Below, piece by piece: positions 18,530-26,625 of a stretch of 64,000 bases of DNA. Below the pieces are notes generated by a model, which saw nothing but the letters and a program-made list of their open reading frames with translations, searched no databases and was not told where the DNA came from. How positions within the stretch are numbered: position 1 is the stretch's first letter; each line of letters opens with the position of its first letter. Source of the DNA: Salinarchaeum sp. Harcht-Bsk1 (lineage in GTDB: Archaea > Halobacteriota > Halobacteria > Halobacteriales > Salinarchaeaceae); contig NC_021313.1 of the NCBI RefSeq assembly GCF_000403645.1, forward strand, positions 2,933,014-2,997,013, read 5' to 3'. The translations under genes and the position numbers were made by a program.

Positions 18530-18946
18530 ATGGAGCGCCGTGCGTATCTCACGGGGATGGGGAGTGCTGCAGTGGTCGGTCTGGCGGGCTGTATGGGCTT
18601 TCTCGAGGAGGACTACGACGTCGGGATGTCGCCCACGGACTTCGAACCACGCGACCTGACGGTCGACGTCGGCACGACCGTCGTCTGGAAGAACACCAGC
18701 TCTCGGGGCCACACGATCACGGCCTACGAGAACGCGATTCCGGCCGAAGCGAGCTTCTTCGCGACTGGCGAGTTCGAAAGCGAGCAGGCGGCTCGCGAGG
18801 CGTGGAACACCGGTCGCGAGAACGACGGGATCATCGGCCCCAGCGAGACCTACGAACACACCTTCGAGGTCCCGGGTCGGTACGACTACTTCTGCATCCC
18901 GCACGAGTCCGAGAGTATGGCGGGTGCGATCGTCGTCGAGGAGTAG
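18530..18946 (+). CDS. Halocyanin-like blue copper lipoprotein
   Basis: 138 residues. A signal sequence with lipobox (RAYLTGMGSAAVVGLAGCMG) predicts export and lipid anchoring at the Cys. The plastocyanin fold carries the copper ligands: His in RGHTITAYE, then Cys, His and Met in FCIPHESESMAG. Halocyanins carry electrons on the outer face of the membrane. Its divergent neighbour is the phosphatidyltransferase, and a small membrane protein lies convergently downstream. Confidence 0.88.
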   Translation: MERRAYLTGMGSAAVVGLAGCMGFLEEDYDVGMSPTDFEPRDLTVDVGTTVVWKNTSSRGHTITAYENAIPAEASFFATGEFESEQAAREAWNTGRENDGIIGPSETYEHTFEVPGRYDYFCIPHESESMAGAIVVEE

Positions 18947-18964
18947 TCGCCGTCGCGGGTGCGT

Positions 18965-19390
18965 TCAGACTGGCAACTGGTGATCGAGTCCGAAGGCAGC
19001 CTGGTCGTCCCAGAGCGCCCAGAGCACGGCCAGGGCAATCAAGAGATTGTACCACGGTAGACTCCCGGCCTGGAGAAGGACCCAGAGACTCAACCCGATA
19101 CTGGACACGGTTACTAGCACTGTCCCATACCAGCTCCACGCCCGCACGTTCCAGAGACCGTACGCCAACGTCAGGGAAATCCCCCCGAACACGAATGTGC
19201 CGATCGCGAGGACGGTGAGTATTCCTGTTACGTTTCCAGCCACTCCGACCGCGGGTGCCGACGACGCACCGAGCAGGAGGATGCCTGTCGGGAGCGAGAG
19301 CACGCCACCGATTGCGAACAGGGCTGTGAGGAGCTTCGTTTTCGTCGGCGTTTCGTCGACCTGGTACCCGGATGCTGTCGATGTCGACAT
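18965..19390 (-). CDS. Small four-helix membrane protein, unknown function
   Basis: 141 residues with four hydrophobic segments (starting near residues 20, 50, 80 and 105) and a Trp-rich loop (YGLWNVRAWSWYG). Codon use and G+C match the neighbours, so it is probably a real gene. No family is recognised beyond generic haloarchaeal membrane proteins. It is convergent with the halocyanin gene (18 bases between stops). Confidence 0.6.
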   Translation of the reverse strand: MSTSTASGYQVDETPTKTKLLTALFAIGGVLSLPTGILLLGASSAPAVGVAGNVTGILTVLAIGTFVFGGISLTLAYGLWNVRAWSWYGTVLVTVSSIGLSLWVLLQAGSLPWYNLLIALAVLWALWDDQAAFGLDHQLPV

Positions 19391-19471
19391 GCAGCGATTG
19401 TTCGCTGCGCTATCCGACTTGAAGCTGTGCCCTCCACCGGGCGTGAGAAGAATGCGGTCGTCCGAAAACGA

Positions 19472-20107
19472 CTAGATCTCGACGTCTTCGTCGTCGACGT
19501 CGACGGCGGCCTCTTCCTCGGCCGCGACCTCTTCGGGGCGCGCCTCGAGGGTGGCCTTCTGGATCTCGACCCGTCGGAGCGGGTAGATCGACTTCGCCTC
19601 GCCGTAGATCGCACTGGAGAGGCGGCCCTCGACGATGGAGTCGATGAGCGCCTCGAAGGTGCGCTCCTCGCCGGCCTCTTCGATCATGTCGATCATGACG
19701 CGGCGGATCGCCTTCTCCTGGCTGGCGTCGGCCTTCTTGGTCGTGAACGCAACGGGCTGTATCTGCACGCGGTAGTCGTCCGTCGTGAGGACGGTGACGT
19801 AGGCCTCGACCTTCGAGGCACCGCGGCGCACGAGACTGCGGAGGTAGTCCCGCGTGAGCTCGTGCTCGATGAACTCGGTGTAGGCCGCGTCGCTGCCGAC
19901 GTCGTTGATCTTGAACGTCAGCTTCGTGTTGTTCTCGCCGGCGTCGTCCTGCAGGTCGCCGAGCGTGGTTTCGACGGTCCGTCCGAGGACCTGATCCGGT
20001 TCGTCCGCGGGGGTCTCACCGAGCTCCGCCCGGTCGAACTGCTCGGGGGCGTGCACGGTGTACCACCGCTTCTCCTGTCGTTGTCGTGAGACTGATCGCT
20101 CGCTCAT
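19472..20107 (-). CDS. rps3ae: 30S ribosomal protein S3Ae (eS1)
   Basis: 211 residues, normal for archaeal eS1. Recognisable blocks are KRWYTVHAPEQFDRAELGET at the N-terminus, TKLTFKINDVGSDAAYTEFIEHEL, and YLRSLVRRGASKVEAYVTV. The tail is acidic, as usual in halophiles. The start overlaps the pcc1 stop (ATGA), completing the four-gene block rps15 - recJ-like - pcc1 - rps3ae, which is conserved in haloarchaea as far as I recall. Confidence 0.96.
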   Translation of the reverse strand: MSERSVSRQRQEKRWYTVHAPEQFDRAELGETPADEPDQVLGRTVETTLGDLQDDAGENNTKLTFKINDVGSDAAYTEFIEHELTRDYLRSLVRRGASKVEAYVTVLTTDDYRVQIQPVAFTTKKADASQEKAIRRVMIDMIEEAGEERTFEALIDSIVEGRLSSAIYGEAKSIYPLRRVEIQKATLEARPEEVAAEEEAAVDVDDEDVEI

Positions 20108-20469
20108 GGTGAATCTGTGTCGTGTCGTTCGTCGAGCTGTTCCGCTGTGGAGTCCGTCTGTGATTCCTCGATAGCTGCTTCGATGCCAGCTTCGTCCACT
20201 GTGGCGTGTCCTGCCGTCGTAGTCGCGACGTCCAGTGCAACGACGTAGTCGTCGATCGTCGCTTCGAGCCCGCCGGTCGTCTCCCGTTCGATCGTGGAAA
20301 CGACCAGGCCGTCCTCGACGCGGGTGTCGATCTCCTCGGTGTCGTCGGGTGCGATTGCGGCGGCGACGGTCGCTGGCGAGTCGACCTCGCTGGTGATCGT
20401 CGCGCGGCGAGTCCCGATGACGGCTTCCGTGGCGTCGGTCGTCTCGGTCTGGTCGTCTCCCGTCATCAT
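20104..20469 (-). CDS. pcc1: KEOPS complex subunit Pcc1
   Basis: 121 residues. The Pcc1 core covers residues ~20-90 (RRATITSEVDSPATVAAAIAPDD and TRVEDGLVVSTIERETTGGLEATIDDYVVALDVA), and a hydrophilic acidic tail follows. Pcc1 is the dimerising subunit of KEOPS, which with Kae1, Bud32 and Cgi121 makes the t6A modification in tRNA. The ATG overlaps the upstream stop and its own stop overlaps the rps3ae start, so expression is coupled to translation genes. Confidence 0.9.
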   Translation of the reverse strand: MMTGDDQTETTDATEAVIGTRRATITSEVDSPATVAAAIAPDDTEEIDTRVEDGLVVSTIERETTGGLEATIDDYVVALDVATTTAGHATVDEAGIEAAIEESQTDSTAEQLDERHDTDSP

Positions 20470-21647
20470 GCCTCCCTGATGGCCTCGACGAGGGCCGTTT
20501 CAGTCACGTTGGTCGGCTCGCGAACGACTGCATAGCGCGTAGTGACGTCGGCGTCGCCACCCGCCGCGTCTGCGAGTGCGCCGACCAGGTCGGGTGCGTC
20601 GCTGTCGCGGCTCGCCAGCCCGATCGCGTCGGTGCCGATCGCGAGTGCGACCGGTTCCGGCGACAGCGCATCCCGGGCGAGTGCGGCGACGATCTCGGGC
20701 GACGCGTCCTCAGCGTCGTAGACGGCGACGCCGTCGTAGCGTGCAGGATCGGCGTCGGCCAGCGCCCCGTGGGTGGCGACGCTCGCCGCGCGCCAGGACG
20801 ATTCGAGGGTGTCGACCGCGAGGTCGCCGATTGCGTGGGCGACTGCGAGACCGGGTTCGACGACCGCGGTCGTCGAGAGCAGGTCCGCGTAGCCTTCCAG
20901 CGTCGGCACCGGCCCCGCCAGACGGTGGGGTCGGATGACCCGTTCGATCGAGTCGGCAGCGGCTTCGGGCGCGTCGCTTTCGGTGCCTGCCACGGCGACG
21001 AGCGAGGCGATCGACCGGCGCTGTTCGTCGGTGAGCGCTCGGTGCTCGTCGCCGGCGACAGTCTCGCGAACGTCGCCGTCGATCCCGATTCCGTCGAGTG
21101 CCGTCGCGGTCGCCTCGGTGTTGCCCGAGAACGTCGCGTGGAACGCCAGCGAGTGGGCGATCCCGTCGACGAGGTCGTCGGTGGCGATCCCGACGCCGTC
21201 TCGCCGTTCGAGGCCGTTCGCCTTGGCGCGTTCGAGCAGCGCCGGGGCCACGTCGGCCGGCAGTTCACCGGCAGCGACGACGCCAGCCAGCGCAAGTTCC
21301 GCGTCGGGTTCGACCCCGAGTTCTCTGGCGATCTCCGCGGTAGCGATCGACACCGGCCGATCCTCACCGCCGAGTGCGACGTCGGCGCCGGCGACCGGGC
21401 CGATCGCAACCGTGACTGCTTTCGGATCGCCTGCGTCGACGCGCTCGATTCGCGCCTGCTCGGTCGCGGTCGGGGAGACCTGCACCGGGACGTCGATCTG
21501 GCGGAGTGCTCGTGCGAGCACGCTCGCCGCGGCCACGGCGTCGCCGTCACGGCGTACGACCAGCCGCGCCAGCGGTGCCTCCCGGAGCGACGCAGCAGCG
21601 TCGCTCGCGTCGGGGGCGTCCGTCGCGGCGCGACTCGTTGCGGGCAT
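20466..21647 (-). CDS. RecJ/Cdc45-like DHH-superfamily protein, probably without nuclease activity
   Basis: 393 residues. The fold is suggested by an N-terminal segment LARLVVRRDGDAVAAASVLARAL, which aligns with the RecJ/Cdc45 motif I (normally DADG), and by conserved position in the rps15-pcc1-rps3ae operon, where haloarchaea carry a RecJ homologue. The metal-binding Asp residues and the DHH motif are not seen, so it is probably a structural, Cdc45-like or GINS-associated form. It is very rich in Ala and Asp. Assignment rests on operon context and weak motif similarity. Confidence 0.7.
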   Translation of the reverse strand: MPATSRAATDAPDASDAAASLREAPLARLVVRRDGDAVAAASVLARALRQIDVPVQVSPTATEQARIERVDAGDPKAVTVAIGPVAGADVALGGEDRPVSIATAEIARELGVEPDAELALAGVVAAGELPADVAPALLERAKANGLERRDGVGIATDDLVDGIAHSLAFHATFSGNTEATATALDGIGIDGDVRETVAGDEHRALTDEQRRSIASLVAVAGTESDAPEAAADSIERVIRPHRLAGPVPTLEGYADLLSTTAVVEPGLAVAHAIGDLAVDTLESSWRAASVATHGALADADPARYDGVAVYDAEDASPEIVAALARDALSPEPVALAIGTDAIGLASRDSDAPDLVGALADAAGGDADVTTRYAVVREPTNVTETALVEAIREA

Positions 21648-21659
21648 CGATGTTCGGCG

Positions 21660-22124
21660 TTACTCGAGGAGTTCGACGGCGTTCTCGTAGGTGTACGTGA
21701 AGTCCTCGGCGATCTCGTCGCCGCGGTAGTAGTCGACCAGGCGGCGGACCTTCGACTCCGTGTTCTGGAGGGCCCGGCGGTTCTGGTGGTCCTGGCCGTT
21801 CTCCTCCATGTGCTCGTTCAGGCGGATCGCCTGCTCGAGGAGGTGTCGGAGGTCCTCGGGGACGTCGTTCTCGACGTGATTGTTCTCCATGATCTCGGTG
21901 ACCTTGGAGCCGGTCGCTGCCTTCACGTCGGGAATCGGCGTGCCCTGCACGCCCTCGTCGCGAAGCTTGAGACCGATCTGGGAAGGGTCGTACCCCTGCT
22001 CGGCCAGCTCCACGACTCGATCCTCGATCGCGTCGGCGTCGACGTCGCTCCACTCCGGAGGTTCGTCGTCCGCGGGCCGGTCGGAACCGGACGAGCCGCG
22101 GCGTCGTGAGTGCATTCGTGCCAT
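21660..22124 (-). CDS. rps15: 30S ribosomal protein S15 (uS15)
   Basis: 154 residues starting MARMHSRRRGSSGSDRP, the characteristic archaeal S15 N-terminus. The central KH-interacting block (EQGYDPSQIGLKLRDEGVQGTPIPDVKAATG) and the C-terminal LRHLLEQAIRLNEHMEENGQDHQNRRALQNTESKVRRLVDYYR confirm it. First gene of the four-gene block; 12 bases separate its stop from the RecJ-like start. The start at 22124 is chosen over a Met 9 bases further in because MARMHS is the family start. Confidence 0.96.
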   Translation of the reverse strand: MARMHSRRRGSSGSDRPADDEPPEWSDVDADAIEDRVVELAEQGYDPSQIGLKLRDEGVQGTPIPDVKAATGSKVTEIMENNHVENDVPEDLRHLLEQAIRLNEHMEENGQDHQNRRALQNTESKVRRLVDYYRGDEIAEDFTYTYENAVELLE

Positions 22125-22489
22125 TGTTGGATGATAGGAACGGCACAACCGCACGAAAGCCGGTTGCGGCGAGCGGCCCACCGCGTGGTGGGATTCGAGC
22201 CGCTTCCGGGCGCACTTCCGCAATCCCAAGCCGTGCGTGGCGGAGGGACGCTCCGCGAAGACACGCGGCGGCGAGTCAGACTTGCGGCCGTGCTGTTCCC
22301 AACGATCCGTACCCGTGGACCGTTCTAAAGGGTTTCTACTCGGTGACAGGGCTAATCTTCGGTGCGCACGACCTCGACGTGACCGATCTCGAACCACGTG
22401 ATCTCGGCGCGCACGTCCGCGTCAGCGAGTGCCGCGGGGGACTCGTTTCGAGGGGTTTATCACCAGGCCCGGCAGTACAATTCGAGTGC
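22125..22489. other. Intergenic region between rps15 and tRNA-Ala
   Basis: 365 bases. The rps15 side carries its upstream region. The tRNA side includes a short open stretch that looks like a gene fragment (separate entry) and an AT-containing stretch near 22456-22460 and 22479-22482. No complete gene is seen. Confidence 0.5.
22352..22456 (-). pseudogene. Possible C-terminal gene fragment
   Basis: A 34-codon open stretch ending in TAG. It reads coherently with strong haloarchaeal codon use (ALADADVRAEITWFEIGHVEV then VRTED) but has an in-frame TAA immediately upstream and no ATG. It may be the surviving tail of a gene removed by an old rearrangement at the tRNA, or a very short gene with an alternative start. 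Family not recognised. Confidence 0.3.
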
Positions 22490-22561
22490 GGGCTCGTAGA
22501 TCAGTGGTAGATCACCCCCCTGGCACGGGGGAGGCCGCGGGTTCAAATCCCGCCGAGTCCA
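22490..22561 (+). tRNA. tRNA-Ala (anticodon GGC)
   Basis: The cloverleaf folds well. Acceptor 22490-22496 pairs with 22554-22560 and includes the G3-U70 pair that marks alanine tRNAs. The anticodon stem CCCCC/GGGGG encloses loop CTGGCAC (anticodon GGC), and the T arm is GCGGG-TTCAAAT-CCCGC. The discriminator is A22561. The 3' end is the left attachment site of the integrated element, and the gene remains intact. Confidence 0.96.
22548..22561 (+). repeat. attL core (tRNA-Ala 3' end)
   Basis: The 14 bases TCCCGCCGAGTCCA cover the end of the T arm, the 3' acceptor strand and the discriminator of tRNA-Ala. The same 14 bases recur at the right end of the element. Core sites of 14 bp at tRNA 3' ends are described for the SNJ2 integrase system. 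Confidence 0.8.
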
Positions 22562-22577
22562 TCGGAATTTATTCGCC

Positions 22578-22820
22578 GTGGCCGGGGGTCGTCTCCCCGG
22601 AGTACAACGCTTCTTAGCAGAGAAATTCGGTAAAGAGCATTCTAGCGATGCCTCCGGAGGGAGCAGAGTTCACCGCGATTCGGGGCGGGCCAAGCCGCCG
22701 TCGGGCTCCAGCGCGAGTGAACCCTCGGTCTCCGGACCGGTCTGCGAGTTCTGCGGCAACGAGATTGCTGCCGAGCTTGAGCGCTGCCCAGCTGTCGGCG
22801 ATCGGAGGTGCCGGCCATGA
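22578..22820 (+). CDS. Small Cys-rich protein at the left end of the provirus (start uncertain, possible frameshift)
   Basis: Up to 80 codons from a GTG. Only the C-terminal ~30 residues look convincing (PVCEFCGNEIAAELERC, a CxxC...C zinc-finger-like unit). A different frame beginning with ATG at 22648 (MPPEGAEFTAIRGG) reads well for its first ~20 codons and would need a one-base shift to join this one. So the real protein may be shorter or frameshifted. The stop overlaps the next gene (ATGA), supporting translation of this frame at its end. Confidence 0.45.
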   Translation: MAGGRLPGVQRFLAEKFGKEHSSDASGGSRVHRDSGRAKPPSGSSASEPSVSGPVCEFCGNEIAAELERCPAVGDRRCRP

Positions 22821-22981
22821 CGAACTGGCGGCAGATGCGCTCGTACCGCTGCCGGTTCTGCCGGTCCCAGTGCATCAACGAAATCGGGTCTGAAGCCGAG
22901 TCTGAGGACGCCTGCAAGCTGTGCGTGCCTCGTACGCGCCCGACCGTTCGTGAACCGGCTACCGGAGGTCGGTCACGATGA
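22817..22981 (+). CDS. Small zinc-finger-like protein (54 aa)
   Basis: MTNWRQMRSYRCRFCRSQC then a second pair CKLC near residue 35, giving CxxC-x3-C and CxxC, a likely zinc-bound fold. Arg-rich, so nucleic-acid binding is plausible. ATG overlaps the preceding stop and the stop overlaps the next start (ATGA), placing it in a tightly coupled run of small provirus proteins leading to the replication gene. Confidence 0.6.
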   Translation: MTNWRQMRSYRCRFCRSQCINEIGSEAESEDACKLCVPRTRPTVREPATGGRSR

Positions 22982-23115
22982 TCGGCGCGGAGGAGCCCTG
23001 CTGTGGCCGTCGCGGCTGCACTAACTGCGCTGTCGCGTATATCGACCGAGACGGCACGACGGTCGTCGTCTGCGGCACTCACACAGATGACGGTGAGATA
23101 GTAGAGTATGTCTGA
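22978..23115 (+). CDS. Small Cys-rich protein (45 aa)
   Basis: MIGAEEPCCGRRGCTNCAVAYIDRDGTTVVVCGTH. Five Cys in the first 17-33 residues (CC, CxxC, C) suggest a small metal-binding protein. It is overlapped at both ends by neighbouring frames (ATGA at its start; an 8-base overlap at its end). No family recognised. Confidence 0.55.
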   Translation: MIGAEEPCCGRRGCTNCAVAYIDRDGTTVVVCGTHTDDGEIVEYV

Positions 23116-23392
23116 GGGGACCGTTACCGTCGGTCCTCGCGTCGAGTTCGCGCTTGACGGCTACGTACGCATCAGGGCCTACAGCCCGGAACTCGGCAGG
23201 GACTGCTACGTCTACGTGCAACGGCTCACCGGCTTCGCCAGTGGCGAACTCGATTCGCCCTGGATCACCGACGATCCGCGTCACGCCGATCACCGGAACG
23301 GTGAGAAGTGGGACAACCGCCCCGAGAACATTCGAGGCGAGTGGCCCGACGATCACGGCCGCCGGCATCGCCGGCAGCAGCTCGACGCCTGA
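23108..23392 (+). CDS. Small HNH-like protein
   Basis: 94 residues. The segment HADHRNGEKWDNRPENIRGEW (about residues 59-79) matches the HNH/AP2-type pattern DH-x-N-G-x(2)-DNRPENI, with two acidic/His positions in place. An N-terminal beta-rich part (YVRIRAYSPELGRDCYVYVQRL) precedes it. Proteins of this type are common in haloarchaeal viruses and plasmids and may nick DNA. It is short for a complete nuclease, so activity is unproven. Followed 3 bases later by the replication gene. Confidence 0.6.
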   Translation: MSEGTVTVGPRVEFALDGYVRIRAYSPELGRDCYVYVQRLTGFASGELDSPWITDDPRHADHRNGEKWDNRPENIRGEWPDDHGRRHRRQQLDA

Positions 23393-23395
23393 AAC

Positions 23396-25663
23396 GTGGT
23401 CGGCGAGATCGTCGACGCCGACCGGTTCGAAGGTGAGCCTGTAGCACCTGCTGACGGCCGCGGGGAGCCGGCCGACGAACCGCCTGCGGAGTGCGGTGCG
23501 GCTTGGCTCACCAATGAGATAGACTCTGTAAACCGGGCTGACGGCGGTCCTGTCGAGTTCGACGAAGACCGTGAAATGCCGGAGCCCGGCGATGTGTCCG
23601 AACGGTTCTGGAACGAGTTTCCTGAGATGGCTCGGATGCCGCTGTCCCACCAGCACGAACGCGGCCTCCGGCCCGAACTACTCGATCGGGACACGTCCGA
23701 GGAGTTCGTCGAGCCGATGGTCGAGGACTTGCCCGATGGCGCTAACCTTGACTCGCTCGACGACAAGCCCGAAGATTGGACGTCTGGGTTCGACGTCGAG
23801 CAAGAGGACGGCCGGAACCCCGTCATGTGGGGAGAGGCTGTGGTCCGGTTGCTCCAGTCACACGAGGACTGCCGGAACACGACCCTCCACTTGGAGCGGG
23901 GATACCCCGGCGACCCCGGCCACGCAACGCACGACGTTGAAGCCGATAACCGCTGGATGCCGTCGTACCAGAAGAAGAAATTCGCCGAGATGAACGGCTG
24001 GTTTCGCGAGGTTGTCGGCGTCGGTGAACGTCCCTCGGGTGAGTCTCCCGACGGGATCATGGAGCATCCGAACGTGGTGTTGCTGACTCGTTCGGCCTCC
24101 TCTCGCCCGGGCAAGTACAAGCTCGGTCCCGTTGATCACGCCGACCAGCTGCGCGATAGCTGGACGGCGGTGTACCACAAGATGCGGAATCACTTCCGCA
24201 GCCTCGGCGTCGAATGGCAGTACGACAAACGGGTCGAACCGCACCCTGGCGACGGTGAAAATCAGTGCTATCCGCACGAGCACATCGTGTTGCTGATCGA
24301 CTCGCCTGATCTCCAGCTGTCGGACCTCCGCCCGATCGTCGAGGAGCACGTCGAGACGTGCGACGCAGCTGGCCCGGTCGCGCACGATCTCGACGTCGAG
24401 GACTGGGATGCGAACCGGGAAGACGTCGGGACTGCCGAGATTCGAAAGCCCGACGAGATTGACAATCTTGCTGCCTACGTCTGCGACTATGCGAGCATCG
24501 AACCCGCCGATTTGCTTGAACGCGAGTTGCCATACGTCGCGTTCGCGGCCTCGATGTGGGCGGTCAACGCTCAGACGATCTCCCGATCTGATGCCGCTTG
24601 CCGAGCGTCGACAGCCGACGCCTGTAAGCAGCGATTCGAGCATTCGCAGTGCGACCAGGACCTCGACCACGGGGAGGAGATTCGCCGGAAGGAGATACGG
24701 CAACAGCGGAAACTCGTCTGTGCGGAGTGCGGGTCACCGCACGGTATCGACCAGTCCCAAACGCTCGTCGAGGCGAAGCACGGCACGGACGATGGCCCGA
24801 CGGCCGTCGCTGACGGTGGTCGGGACTGGCACGAAGAACGCGAGGATTCGCTTCGCGACCGCTGGCCGTCAGCTGACGCTGCGGTCGCCGTCGGCGAACA
24901 GCCGACGCGCACAGGTCGAGAGATTCGAAATCCCGACGACTCTGACAAAGGTAAGGCGATCACCGACCGAGACATTCGGCTGCTGGTCCGTGGTCTCGGT
25001 GAGGGCGTTCGCCGTCCGGAGTGGATGAAGGACGGTTGGATTCTCGAACATGATCCACGCTATCGCCCCGATCCCGATGACCCACTGGTCTACTCGGCGT
25101 GGTCACGGGCTCCTGATCTCAGGGACCCGCTTCCCCGCATCGTCGTCTTCCTGCAGGAGCGGTATTCTCTTCATCCGGACCGAATCGCCGAATTCGTCCA
25201 CCAAGAGCGGGCTGATTACGATCCTCAGGAGGACATGGTGAGCTTCAGGCGTCCGCCAGCGTGGCGACTCGACGCGATCACTGTGCACGGCGAACGCCAC
25301 TCCGTCGACGACGGTGGCGGTGGTGTGCAGCTCGTCGAGACGCGACTATCTGGCGAAGCCCTGAAGGATTGGATTCGGAGAAATACCCGAATCCTCGAGA
25401 TGGCTGCGGACACCTGTGGCCAGCTGCTCTGGAAGGGTTCGCATACGCGAGTGAGCGACGTCGTCGATCGACTCGCCGAACGTGCTGGCGCGTCGGTCGA
25501 CCGATGCGAGCACATCATTGAGGCGTTCGTCGATGTACCCCACCGTCCGATTCCCTGGTGGGAACCAGAGTGCTGGGGGTGCAGCGACGGCGAGTATGAG
25601 GGCGATCGAGAGACGAGTACATGGGAATGCTGGAACTGTGGTGATCAGTATCCCATCCAGTAA
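23396..25663 (+). CDS. Large replication initiation protein, probable HUH-type rolling-circle Rep
   Basis: 755 residues from a GTG placed 3 bases after the previous stop. An HUH-type metal motif is seen as YPHEHIVLLID (His at ~294 and 296). It is followed ~65 residues later by NLAAYVCDYASI, with tyrosines at ~361 and 365 in the spacing of the YxxxY catalytic motif. A CAECGSPHG unit sits near residue 445 and a CxxC-x(n)-CxxC zinc ribbon at the C-terminus (CWGC...CWNC, ~728-748). This suits a circular viral or plasmid genome copied by rolling circle. The middle acid in HEH is unusual, as the family normally has a hydrophobic residue there. Confidence 0.7.
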   Translation: MVGEIVDADRFEGEPVAPADGRGEPADEPPAECGAAWLTNEIDSVNRADGGPVEFDEDREMPEPGDVSERFWNEFPEMARMPLSHQHERGLRPELLDRDTSEEFVEPMVEDLPDGANLDSLDDKPEDWTSGFDVEQEDGRNPVMWGEAVVRLLQSHEDCRNTTLHLERGYPGDPGHATHDVEADNRWMPSYQKKKFAEMNGWFREVVGVGERPSGESPDGIMEHPNVVLLTRSASSRPGKYKLGPVDHADQLRDSWTAVYHKMRNHFRSLGVEWQYDKRVEPHPGDGENQCYPHEHIVLLIDSPDLQLSDLRPIVEEHVETCDAAGPVAHDLDVEDWDANREDVGTAEIRKPDEIDNLAAYVCDYASIEPADLLERELPYVAFAASMWAVNAQTISRSDAACRASTADACKQRFEHSQCDQDLDHGEEIRRKEIRQQRKLVCAECGSPHGIDQSQTLVEAKHGTDDGPTAVADGGRDWHEEREDSLRDRWPSADAAVAVGEQPTRTGREIRNPDDSDKGKAITDRDIRLLVRGLGEGVRRPEWMKDGWILEHDPRYRPDPDDPLVYSAWSRAPDLRDPLPRIVVFLQERYSLHPDRIAEFVHQERADYDPQEDMVSFRRPPAWRLDAITVHGERHSVDDGGGGVQLVETRLSGEALKDWIRRNTRILEMAADTCGQLLWKGSHTRVSDVVDRLAERAGASVDRCEHIIEAFVDVPHRPIPWWEPECWGCSDGEYEGDRETSTWECWNCGDQYPIQ

Positions 25664-25762
25664 TGATATCGATGCAACCATATTAGCTTCCAATTGAAAT
25701 ATCTCTGGTAACAAATAACAACATATACCCTAAAAGTTGAAATATAAATAATAGAGTTTTTA

Positions 25763-26620
25763 TTATTCGTTTGATAGCGGCCTATTTGGTTGAAGTCTCA
25801 AAGCTCGATTACTACTTACTAATATATCTGATATAACGATTCGGTAAAGGAATTCCACTTTTTGCTTGAACTTTTCAATATCTTCCTCTTCGTCCTCGTT
25901 AATCTCTTCCCCGATGTACACCATGAGTGGTCGATTTTCACTCAGAGTGGTATATTGTGAGTCATAGGTAAATTCAGCAGGATCGGGGGAGTCGCCGAAC
26001 CACTTTTGGATTACATTTAGTCCTTCGCTGCTCATGAGATACCCATTCTCGATGCCGGAGTCCAGTGGAACCCAGTGAATATTAACAACGTCCCGTCCAG
26101 ATATCGCTATTTCTCCCATGTTCAGATTATAATCATTCCGTTGTCGCCACTCAAATACAGTATCGTGGAACTCGGCATCCAAAGGGAGAAACAGATGATC
26201 GGGATTTCGGACTTGGCTACACCATTCTTGAAAATTTACATGGCTCGCTTCATCGAATGAAACGGTTTCAATATCACCCCTCTCAGCACTGTCGTTCAGC
26301 TGATTTAGTATGTACTGGCGTTCTCCAAGCCTCAATCTTCGGGCAAAGCTCTGGATGACGTCAAGCGGTTGATCGGAGTTTAAGATCTCCACTGGTGTCC
26401 AACTCCTTTGTCCGATCTGGTTATATTCATGAGTTGAGTGGCCCTTCTTGCTATCTCTCGAATAATATTCCCAGTTTCCAATCGTCCCATATTTCTCTGA
26501 GAATTTTTCTTGATATAGGGTAATATCACAAACTTCCGATAGTATTGACTCTTCTGAGTATTTATAGTGGAATAGCCGTACGAAATCCTTGATTTTGTTG
26601 TAATCCAATGATTTATCCAT
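25763..26620 (-). CDS. AT-rich provirus cargo gene, unknown (285 aa)
   Basis: A 285-residue soluble protein with no recognised domain. It is rich in Asn, Ile, Tyr and Ser compared with the host proteome, and base composition is close to 40% G+C, so it is recently acquired. A possible longer start exists at 26641, but an SD-like GGAGGGG sits ~11 bases before the ATG at 26620, six bases after the upstream stop, so 26620 is chosen. It is paired with the membrane protein upstream and lies opposite in strand to the virus genes. Defence or superinfection control is a guess from position only. Confidence 0.7.
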   Translation of the reverse strand: MDKSLDYNKIKDFVRLFHYKYSEESILSEVCDITLYQEKFSEKYGTIGNWEYYSRDSKKGHSTHEYNQIGQRSWTPVEILNSDQPLDVIQSFARRLRLGERQYILNQLNDSAERGDIETVSFDEASHVNFQEWCSQVRNPDHLFLPLDAEFHDTVFEWRQRNDYNLNMGEIAISGRDVVNIHWVPLDSGIENGYLMSSEGLNVIQKWFGDSPDPAEFTYDSQYTTLSENRPLMVYIGEEINEDEEEDIEKFKQKVEFLYRIVISDILVSSNRALRLQPNRPLSNE

Positions 26621-26625
26621 GATTC

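Noticed and set aside
23108-23392. Homing endonuclease or intein
   Set aside because: The HNH-like protein is free-standing, too short for a homing enzyme, and not inserted in another gene.
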